The notes beneath the pieces are model-generated. The model saw only the letters and a program-made list of their open reading frames with translations, made no database searches and was not told the origin of the DNA. From positions 1 to 13,999 of the forward strand of contig JAUVQD010000010.1 in the NCBI GenBank assembly GCA_030598355.1: 13,999 nucleotides of DNA. Reading direction: 5' to 3'. This document shows, in pieces, positions 7,261 through 13,480 of the stretch (position 1 is its first letter; every line of letters starts with the position of its first letter). The position numbers were made by a program, and so were the translations under genes. This stretch comes from Actinomycetes bacterium (GTDB lineage Bacteria > Actinomycetota > Aquicultoria > CAJVYJ01 > JAUVQD01).

Positions 7261-8174
7261 AAAAGAATCGAAGATTCGGCTTCTTGGAAGTATTTCTAGC
7301 TTTGCTTATCGCTGTCGTTGTTTTGGGAATATTTGCTCTGGTCCTGGCCTTCATGTACCCGGCTGCCACCAGCTCGATTACGCGAGATGTCCGGGCTGCT
7401 ACCAGCAGCGGAAAATCGCCGACTGTCGCTTTCTTGAGATCGGCGACTACGCGGGCAGGTAATAATATAGACTTACGTATTAAGCCGGTTGCGGACAAGA
7501 TCATAAGTTTGTTCGCGTCGGTGGGCGTAGGCCCGCAAGAACCCGTCGAGCCTCCGCCAAAGGATTTTGAAGCCAACGATTGTCTTGAATGCCATGAGCA
7601 CATATTTGAACAAAGAGGGTTCGCTAATATTTTTGTCGATCACCGGATCCACGCGGCTCAGGAAATCAAGTGCGCAAAGTGTCACGTTGATACTAAACAT
7701 CCGAACCCGCCGAGCGTTGTTAAGAATGTTTGCCTTGATTGTCACACAAAAGAGGGCGCGTCGATTGAATGCGACACGTGCCATACATCCGGTTCCATCC
7801 TAAGTGTTATTCCTGAAGAAAAAACGCAAGAGTTTTTGCAGGGAAGCGTGGTCTCAGCTCAATCAATATTGCCCCCGGGATTCGGAAAACCGCATCCGGA
7901 ATGGCTTGCCGGCAAAGGTGAGGCCCCTTGTCAGAGCTGTCACGAGGTTCCCGACTTTTGCAATACCTGTCACCTGGTCTTTCATAACCGAATATCAGAT
8001 TGGTTACAGGTGCACGGACCACGTCTGCTGCGTCAAGAATACGTTATGAATGTCTGTTGGACTTGCCACGCCGCCAATTGGTGCGCCGGGACCTGTCATG
8101 CCAATCAATTGCAGAGGCGGAGCTCTTTTAGGGCTCTTCCAACCATCCCCTTGGAAAGGTATTTGGAGTATTGA
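7257..8174 (+). CDS. Membrane-anchored eight-site multihaem cytochrome c
   Basis: One N-terminal transmembrane helix (residues 9-33) anchors a 270-residue domain outside the cytoplasm. Seven CXXCH sites start at residues 109, 139, 159, 172, 225, 235 and 267. An eighth, non-canonical site is Cys276-Ala-Gly-Thr-Cys280-His281, a CX3CH spacing. The segment around residues 225-253 repeats the unit found in the C-terminal half of the upstream 18-haem protein (two CXXCH, then a Trp and HG), so the two proteins share a building block and probably dock or form one haem chain. The region from 35 to 100 has no haem and is Ala/Ser/Thr-rich, likely a stalk. The ATG overlaps the previous stop (ATGA) and has GGGGAA directly upstream, so expression is coupled. 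The NapC/NrfH family is a partial analogy only. Confidence 0.85.
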   Translation: MKKNRRFGFLEVFLALLIAVVVLGIFALVLAFMYPAATSSITRDVRAATSSGKSPTVAFLRSATTRAGNNIDLRIKPVADKIISLFASVGVGPQEPVEPPPKDFEANDCLECHEHIFEQRGFANIFVDHRIHAAQEIKCAKCHVDTKHPNPPSVVKNVCLDCHTKEGASIECDTCHTSGSILSVIPEEKTQEFLQGSVVSAQSILPPGFGKPHPEWLAGKGEAPCQSCHEVPDFCNTCHLVFHNRISDWLQVHGPRLLRQEYVMNVCWTCHAANWCAGTCHANQLQRRSSFRALPTIPLERYLEY

Positions 8175-8200
8175 CCAGGTTGGATAAAACATTGTATAGT
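8171..8200 (+). promoter_or_regulatory. Promoter overlapping the stop codon of the anchored cytochrome gene
   Basis: TTGACC (8171-8176) and TATAGT (8195-8200) are separated by 18 bases and each matches consensus at five of six positions. The -35 box contains the upstream TGA stop. Transcription would begin near 8207, just before the lipoprotein start codons at 8222-8237. It could drive the second half of the locus separately. Confidence 0.5.
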
Positions 8201-8221
8201 TCTTCGAATACTCTCTAAATA

Positions 8222-8785
8222 GTGGTGAAGAAGCAAATGTCACAGTTAAAATTTAAGCAGTTTAGAATATTTATCACATGCATCCTCCTCCTCGCAGTTG
8301 CTTCTTTGTCGATGACTAGTTGTAAAAGCAATGAAACCGCTCAAAAAGAGGAACCGAAAAAGTCAAAAGAAATTAGCGCCCATTCCATCGATGCCAAAGA
8401 AGAGAAACTACTGCTCAAGCAGACCAGGGAAAACATTAATATCATTACTGAGGTAACCACCGACACCGCTTCGTTGAAGAAAGCATTAGATGGTCAAGCG
8501 TTAAAAGTTTTCTCTGATCAACTTAAAAAAGACTTGGATGAAGGTAAGATAAAAATCAGGAAATATGATTCCATGAAGTTTAAAATCAAGAATTACACTA
8601 AAGGGGTCGCGGGCGTGAGATTGACCTTTAAGGATGGCAGTTACTATGTGGACAAAGACAGCCAAGAAAAAGTATCCACGCCCAGCGATAAAGAAGAAAC
8701 GTTTATTCTGGAATCTAGAAAAGACAGCAAGCGCTGGAAGATTTTTACTTTCTTTACCACGGAGCTAAAAGAGAAAGAAAAGTAA
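8222..8785 (+). CDS. Small lipoprotein with possible NTF2/IMS-like domain
   Basis: The N-terminus is basic, then hydrophobic (residues 13-30), ending in a lipobox-like LSMTSC with Cys34, so the product is probably a lipoprotein outside the cytoplasmic membrane. A Lys/Glu-rich linker (about 36-60) precedes a compact alpha+beta domain: a helix with TDTASLKKALDGQALKVFSDQ, then strands in MKFKIKNYTKGVAGVRLTF, TFILESRK and RWKIFTFFT. This pattern resembles NTF2-fold or ARC6-type IMS domains, but the match is by eye and weak. No cofactor motif is present. Possible starts are GTG 8222, GTG 8225 and ATG 8237. The ATG gives a normal signal peptide but none has a strong ribosome binding site. It sits between cytochrome and Fe-S genes and may be an assembly or accessory factor of the surface complex. 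Confidence 0.7.
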   Translation: MVKKQMSQLKFKQFRIFITCILLLAVASLSMTSCKSNETAQKEEPKKSKEISAHSIDAKEEKLLLKQTRENINIITEVTTDTASLKKALDGQALKVFSDQLKKDLDEGKIKIRKYDSMKFKIKNYTKGVAGVRLTFKDGSYYVDKDSQEKVSTPSDKEETFILESRKDSKRWKIFTFFTTELKEKEK

Positions 8786-8791
8786 AATGCT

Positions 8792-9988
8792 ATGTTTGAT
8801 ATCACTAAATTACTGGGTCTAGATAAATTTGAAAAAGTCCTCTCTCGCCTAGAGAGCCTGCCTATTGCCCTAATACCGGAAAGATGCACCAAAAGACGAT
8901 CCCACTTATTTTCCTGCCGTGAATGTCAGCGCGTTTGTCCAGTAGAGGCAATCGATCTAACAACCGATGTCGAAGTCGATTTTGAAAAATGTATCGCTTG
9001 CGGGCTCTGTGCCACAATCTGCCCGACCGGAGTTTTTCAATTAAAGCCGTCCGATATGCGGATAATGGGTGAGATTAAAGCAGTCCTCGATAGCCAGTCC
9101 GGCACCGACAAATCCATTTGTTTTGGATGTATCGATCAAGACAAGGCGCCCTTTGGGGTGAAGGTTAACTGCTTAGGGAGACTAAATGAAGCACTATTGA
9201 TGGCGGCGGCTCTCTTCGACGCTCAAACTATTTTTCTGCTTAGTGACGATTGCGGGGAATGCCAAATCAGTTGCGGCAAATCAGAGATAGCAAATATTGT
9301 TAAAACAACAGAGAGTCTACTTGAAGCCTATGGTATGACCACAAAGATTATCTATACTGAAGATCCCCCAATGGCTTTTGATGTGTCGCCTCAGGCCGAA
9401 CTGGATCACATAGAGCGGCGTGATTTTCTGGAATATGCCAAGAAAAACGTGATGGCGGTTGGATCAGAGTTCTTCGCGGACAAGCTAGCGTCTTTTTCTC
9501 AGGAGGTTGAGGAGATTGGTTTCAAGTATATTTTACCGGAAAACCGGAAGCTGCTCCTCACGGTCTTGCGAAAGATAGATCAAACTTCCTCTTCAACACA
9601 GTCAAATATAAGTGGCACGCCTTTTGTTAACATAGATATCAACGATAAGTGTTTTTATTGCCGACAATGTCAGCTTTTTTGTCCGACGGGCGCGCTGTCG
9701 GTGAAAACGGGGGACGATGGAGTCGCGTCGATTAATCTAAGCTTAGCTAATTGCACAAAATGCGGTTTATGTCAGGCAATTTGTCCAACCGAGGCTATCT
9801 CGTTCAGCGATGACGTAGACTTGTTAAAGGTCCTAAGTGATGAACCCGAAGAACTTGTTGCTCTTGAATTACGAGAATGTAAAGTGTGTAAACAGCAGTT
9901 TGGAGCCAAAGGGGACGTTGAGACATGTGGTTATTGTCTTAAGAGACAAGAAAAGTCGGGTGATCAGTCCTGGGTTTCTAACAAGTAA
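8792..9988 (+). CDS. Cytoplasmic polyferredoxin-like iron-sulfur protein
   Basis: This protein has no signal peptide or membrane segment and should be cytoplasmic or peripheral. It has two separate ferredoxin-like regions. In the first, Cys32, Cys42, Cys45 and Cys49 form an atypical cluster (nine residues between the first two cysteines), and Cys67, Cys70, Cys73 and Cys77 form a standard CxxCxxCxxxCP. In the second, Cys287-297 and Cys321-331 are two standard [4Fe-4S] motifs. Between them is a region (about 110-190) with CFGC, NCLGRLNEALL and DDCGECQISC, which resembles a conserved module in some 4Fe-4S proteins and faintly the MvhD/FlpD hydrogenase-delta fold. A C-terminal CxxC...CxxC (Cys363, 366, 379, 382) looks like a zinc ribbon or rubredoxin-like knuckle. 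Up to four [4Fe-4S] clusters are expected. Starting six bases after the lipoprotein gene, it likely feeds or takes electrons on the cytoplasmic side of the cytochrome system. Confidence 0.82.
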   Translation: MFDITKLLGLDKFEKVLSRLESLPIALIPERCTKRRSHLFSCRECQRVCPVEAIDLTTDVEVDFEKCIACGLCATICPTGVFQLKPSDMRIMGEIKAVLDSQSGTDKSICFGCIDQDKAPFGVKVNCLGRLNEALLMAAALFDAQTIFLLSDDCGECQISCGKSEIANIVKTTESLLEAYGMTTKIIYTEDPPMAFDVSPQAELDHIERRDFLEYAKKNVMAVGSEFFADKLASFSQEVEEIGFKYILPENRKLLLTVLRKIDQTSSSTQSNISGTPFVNIDINDKCFYCRQCQLFCPTGALSVKTGDDGVASINLSLANCTKCGLCQAICPTEAISFSDDVDLLKVLSDEPEELVALELRECKVCKQQFGAKGDVETCGYCLKRQEKSGDQSWVSNK

Positions 9989-10037
9989 ATGAACAAAGCA
10001 TTAACCGGGTGGCGAGAATAGTTAAAAAGGTCAACGC

Positions 10038-11576
10038 ATGAAACACAGGTATTTAAAGTACGGCATATACTTGTTTCTAATAATCATTTTATCTTCGGTC
10101 GTTAAGCCTAATGAGGCGGCGGCCACAACTTCGACGGTTCCCCACGGAACATATATTTCAGCTACTGCTATATGCGAGATTTGTCACGTTTTGCATGAAG
10201 GCAAGGCATCATCTTTCAATGACGAGTCAAACCTATCTTTTGAAGAAAGCAATATTATTGTTGAGACGACAGGTGCGTGGTCGACAACTAACAGTCCAGT
10301 TTTTAGTGATGGATCAGCAATTGAAAGTTCTCAAACGGGCGCTTTGGTGTCTTTTAAGTATGCCGGCGCTCAAGGGATAGAATGGATTGGAGCGAGCGGG
10401 CCTGACAAAGGTAAGGCTACGGTCTACAGCGATGGCCAATATCTCGGGAGCGTCGATCTATATACGTCGGAGCCGGTATATCAAACACGGATTCGCGCAT
10501 TCGGAGGGACAGAGAATACCAGAACAATCACGATAAAGGTTTCGGGGACAAAAAACCCGGATTCCAGTGACACGGCGGTCAACATAGACGCCTTCCTGGT
10601 TACGGCCCAGAAAGTATCATTAATCAATAGCGGTGACGACAAAGCTGTCTGCTACACGTGCCACAATGGAACAGGCGGCACGATCGATACTATGACCGAG
10701 TTTGGAGACACCTCCGGCACAACGCCGCCCGTCTCCCGTCACCCCGTTCCCGAGAGAGAGATCACTTGCAGCAGCTGTCATTCGCCGCACAAGCAAATTG
10801 AGAACTGGGATGGTGACCATAGCTCCAACGAGGTCATCAGGCTGTTGCGCGGTATTTTCCGTTTGTTTCTCGGATACATTGTCAGCGACGACAATATCAG
10901 TTGGCTGGATCTGCCACAAAATGATTTATTAAAGGTGCCGGCGCAGCGAAAGTTGGTTCCGCAATTTCAATTTTGTGGTTCTTGCCATGGTCAGACAGGG
11001 AAGCTGGGGGACAAAACAACATACTACGAAGGGACGGGGCACGATCTCACTGTAACGGTAACACCTAAAGCGGAATCGGGCATATCTTGTTTGACTTGTC
11101 ATGAATGGCATGTGGCGCCAAATATGCCAAAATTATTGCTAGAGAGGATAAACGTTACGACTATCACGGCGAATGACAACGAGCTTTGTTATTCTTGCCA
11201 CCCTGTGAGCGCTCTCGATCCGACTCAGTACTACCAGGTTACTAGCCCTACCGGTGATATCCATGGCCTTGGGGAAAGCACGGAAACGACTTCTGAACCA
11301 GGCCTTCGGCCACCGTACAACTATAGAATGGACGAATTGCTCTGTAAAACCTGTCATGACCCTCATGGCTCAAAAAGTCTTTTCTGGATGCGAGACACGA
11401 TAAATGAGGTCGACGTAGATATTGAAGACGCCAGCGACTCGGTCGGGATAACCAGCTTTTGCAGCGCTTGCCATGAACCAAGTTACATCCATTCCGGGTC
11501 ACCGCCTGACGGCTGTTTTACATGTCATTTTCACGGAGCTAACAGTGTTGATACGGATACTCAAACTCGGTTTTGA
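10038..11576 (+). CDS. Nine-haem cytochrome c with inserted jelly-roll (carbohydrate-binding-like) domain
   Basis: A signal peptide (hydrophobic residues 8-22, likely cleavage after AAA near 29) exports this protein. Nine CXXCH sites start at residues 46, 205, 244, 313, 351, 384, 436, 475 and 493. Several have the CxxCHxPH form of doubled-CXXCH domains (CSSCHSPH, CKTCHDPHGS). Between haem 1 and haem 2 lies a domain of about 115 residues (74-190) free of cysteine. It has the beta-rich pattern GAW, GIEWIGASGPDKGKATVYSDG, LGSVDLY and, later, VNIDAF, which I recognise from galactose-binding-like jelly-roll modules on bacterial surface proteins. The rest of the protein is a loose haem domain. It is the most likely surface-exposed or extracellular member of the locus. 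AAGG lies eight bases before the ATG. There is no C-terminal anchor or sorting signal. Confidence 0.87.
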   Translation: MKHRYLKYGIYLFLIIILSSVVKPNEAAATTSTVPHGTYISATAICEICHVLHEGKASSFNDESNLSFEESNIIVETTGAWSTTNSPVFSDGSAIESSQTGALVSFKYAGAQGIEWIGASGPDKGKATVYSDGQYLGSVDLYTSEPVYQTRIRAFGGTENTRTITIKVSGTKNPDSSDTAVNIDAFLVTAQKVSLINSGDDKAVCYTCHNGTGGTIDTMTEFGDTSGTTPPVSRHPVPEREITCSSCHSPHKQIENWDGDHSSNEVIRLLRGIFRLFLGYIVSDDNISWLDLPQNDLLKVPAQRKLVPQFQFCGSCHGQTGKLGDKTTYYEGTGHDLTVTVTPKAESGISCLTCHEWHVAPNMPKLLLERINVTTITANDNELCYSCHPVSALDPTQYYQVTSPTGDIHGLGESTETTSEPGLRPPYNYRMDELLCKTCHDPHGSKSLFWMRDTINEVDVDIEDASDSVGITSFCSACHEPSYIHSGSPPDGCFTCHFHGANSVDTDTQTRF

Positions 11577-11592
11577 GATCAAATAATGCATC

Positions 11593-11621
11593 TTGTTATC
11601 ACCCACATTCTGGGCTATAAT
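11593..11621 (+). promoter_or_regulatory. Promoter overlapping the 5' end of the TPR gene
   Basis: TTGTTA (11593-11598) is followed, after exactly 17 bases, by a perfect TATAAT (11616-11621). Transcription would start near 11628. The last two bases of TATAAT are the first two of the ATG at 11620. If this promoter is used, translation of its transcript must begin further in, at ATG 11629 (almost leaderless) or ATG 11674. Confidence 0.5.
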
Positions 11622-12315
11622 GCCTCACATGCCTTCTTTGGAAGATTCCACAAGTTATAAACGACCCAGAAATATGGTGCAGGTTGAAACCCTTCTCAGG
11701 GTTGTACTTGTACTCATGCTCGTTCTCATAGTAGCGCTTGCTGGCTACTTTCTCTTGAAGTTTTTCCAGGAGCGCAATCGACCACCTCGAACCTATTACG
11801 AATATCAATTAGCTATCTGGAAAAACTCGTTGGAGAGATATCCGAAGTCGCCTGATGTACACACAAACCTAGGTTATATCTATCTCAAGATGGGCGAAGA
11901 CGGCAAAGGCGTGGGTTATCTTAACTCGGCCTTAAAGATAAACAAGAAGTTCGCTCCGGCTCTCTACAACTTAGGGCTTTTTCACAAAAAGAAAGGCAAC
12001 AACGAAGAAGCCGCGAAGTTTCTAACAAAAGCCGGCGAATTCGGAAATCCGGGAAACAAATATCTGGCCTACTTCACGCTCGGTGAGGTCTATGGTGACA
12101 TGGGCAAAGTTGACAAAGCGATCGACGCGCTCAAACAAGCAGATGAAGATAACAGCACCATGTGGAATACCGCTTACGCATTAGGCAAACTCTACGAGAA
12201 AAAGGGAGACCGCGAGCTGGCTTTGGAAAACTATGAAAAAGCAGCTCTTTATAATCCTGACGAAGCCAAATTAGAAAAGGCGATAAAAAGACTAAACGAG
12301 GAAGGCAGTCAATAG
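11620..12315 (+). CDS. Membrane-anchored TPR protein
   Basis: A short cytoplasmic N-terminus, one strongly hydrophobic helix (about residues 25-48 from the ATG used here), and then about four tetratricopeptide repeats make up this protein. The repeats show the usual pattern, for example DVHTNLGYIYLKMG, APALYNLGLFHKKKGN, YFTLGEVYGDMGKVDKAI and TAYALGKLYEKKGDRELALE. TPR domains are protein-protein scaffolds. With the repeat domain outside or along the membrane it may hold the cytochromes or the neighbouring NHL protein. The start is unclear. TTG 11593, ATG 11620, 11629 and 11674 are all in frame, none has a good ribosome binding site, and a promoter overlaps the first two. ATG 11674 would place the membrane helix directly at the N-terminus. 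The NHL gene begins four bases after the stop. Confidence 0.82.
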   Translation: MPHMPSLEDSTSYKRPRNMVQVETLLRVVLVLMLVLIVALAGYFLLKFFQERNRPPRTYYEYQLAIWKNSLERYPKSPDVHTNLGYIYLKMGEDGKGVGYLNSALKINKKFAPALYNLGLFHKKKGNNEEAAKFLTKAGEFGNPGNKYLAYFTLGEVYGDMGKVDKAIDALKQADEDNSTMWNTAYALGKLYEKKGDRELALENYEKAALYNPDEAKLEKAIKRLNEEGSQ

Positions 12316-12319
12316 AGGT

Positions 12320-13426
12320 ATGCAGCAAGACGCTTTAACGCAAGATCTCGGAACCAGGAGCGACACCAAACGAGACGAAAAGCAACGACGGCGGCGGATA
12401 ATCAAGCTCATTATAATTATCTTGCTCCTGCTTTTGCTTTTAATAGGCCTTCTCCTCGCGTATGTTCTATCTTTCATGACGCGGACGCCGACAGTTCGAG
12501 GCATCCAACCACTATTTTCACTTTACGGCTTTGACCGGCCCTTGGCAGTTACCACCGACGCTGAAAACAATATTTATGTTAGTGATACCGGAAATAACCG
12601 TCTCTATATCTATGATCCAGTCGGCGAGTTCATTCGTCGAATAGGCGCCGATAAGGGCGCGAAAAGGTTCTACGGGGTCATCGGGGCTACGGTTGATAAA
12701 AAGACCGAGGATATTTACGTGGCCGATTGGAAACTAAAAGCTATCACTATTTTCAACCAAAAAGGCAAGTTGTTGAAGCGGTTTCCAAAAGAACCGTATG
12801 CTGTTCGTTATGGTCGATTGGGCTTTACGCCTTTTGGTGTCGCTTCCTATAAAGGCAAAATATATGTTACTAGCTACAATGGCATCTATGTTTTTACTAT
12901 GAAAGGCAAGTTTTTGGAGAGGATTGGCGTCCGGGGCCGCGACGAGGGGCAGTTTGATTTCCCCGTTGCTCTGACGATAGATCAAAAAGACGGCACTATG
13001 TACATAGCCGATCAACTGAACCGGCGGGTGGTAGCCATGTCCGCCAAAGGAAAAGTCAAATGGATGCTAGGCAGACCCGACGAAAAAGGGAAAAGCGGTA
13101 GTTTCTTTGGTTTGCCCAGGGGGATTACACTAGGGCCAGACGGTCATCTCTATGTATCTGATGCTTTCCACCATACAATTGTGGTTCTAAAAAAAGATGG
13201 CTCACTCGTGAGCGTTCTTGGGGAAAGAGGAGTCGAGGATGGCAAGTTTAATTTTCCTGAAGGGTTAATTTACGGCACAGACAGAATTTATATAGCGGAT
13301 CGCGAAAACAACAGAATTCAGGCAATCAAAATAGCTGGCTTTCCCAAACCTGACAAGAAAAGTCTAAAAGAATATAAAGGTAGCTTTATAGAGACTAAAG
13401 TCAAGGCCAAAGCTACAAAGAAGTAA
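12320..13426 (+). CDS. Membrane-anchored six-bladed NHL-repeat beta-propeller protein
   Basis: A basic N-terminus (RSDTKRDEKQRRRR) and one transmembrane helix (27-51) precede an extracytoplasmic beta-propeller with six NHL-type blades (about residues 68-345). The blades show the characteristic PxGVxxxxxGxIYVxDxxNxRI pattern, for example IYVSDTGNNRLYIYD, MYIADQLNRRVVAM, LYVSDAFHHTIVVL and IYIADRENNRIQAIK. A Lys-rich tail follows. The positive-inside rule places the propeller outside. NHL propellers bind proteins, RNA or polysaccharide and usually have no enzymatic activity. NHL proteins next to multihaem cytochromes occur in metal-reducing bacteria, where their role is not settled. GAGG (12315-12318) is only one base from the ATG, too close for efficient initiation, so translation is probably coupled to the TPR gene whose stop is four bases upstream. 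The two likely work as a pair. Confidence 0.88.
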   Translation: MQQDALTQDLGTRSDTKRDEKQRRRRIIKLIIIILLLLLLLIGLLLAYVLSFMTRTPTVRGIQPLFSLYGFDRPLAVTTDAENNIYVSDTGNNRLYIYDPVGEFIRRIGADKGAKRFYGVIGATVDKKTEDIYVADWKLKAITIFNQKGKLLKRFPKEPYAVRYGRLGFTPFGVASYKGKIYVTSYNGIYVFTMKGKFLERIGVRGRDEGQFDFPVALTIDQKDGTMYIADQLNRRVVAMSAKGKVKWMLGRPDEKGKSGSFFGLPRGITLGPDGHLYVSDAFHHTIVVLKKDGSLVSVLGERGVEDGKFNFPEGLIYGTDRIYIADRENNRIQAIKIAGFPKPDKKSLKEYKGSFIETKVKAKATKK

Positions 13427-13429
13427 TAC

Positions 13430-13477
13430 TCAACAACTCGTTTGGGGGCTAGCGGGTCATAAGCAGGAGGTTGTTGA
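13430..13477 (+). promoter_or_regulatory. Leader inverted repeat enclosing the Shine-Dalgarno sequence
   Basis: TCAACAAC (13430-13437) and GTTGTTGA (13470-13477) are perfect inverted repeats of eight bases. The 32-base loop holds a GCTAGC palindrome and nearly all of AGGAGG (13465-13470), whose last G opens the 3' arm. Folding would present or constrain the ribosome binding site of the next gene. No T run follows closely, so it is not an intrinsic terminator for the NHL gene. Confidence 0.4.
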
Positions 13478-13480
13478 TAA

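Noticed and set aside
4665..8174. Nitrite reductase NrfA or hydroxylamine oxidoreductase among the cytochromes
   Set aside because: No CXXCK site, and motif spacing and repeats do not fit those enzymes. The proteins look like electron carriers.
9989..10021. 11-codon reading frame directly after the Fe-S protein stop
   Set aside because: No ribosome binding site of its own, no sequence feature, and too short to support.
10038..11576. OmcS/OmcE-type filament cytochrome
   Set aside because: Haem number, the inserted jelly-roll domain and the doubled-CXXCH motifs do not match those proteins, and nothing in the sequence shows filament formation.
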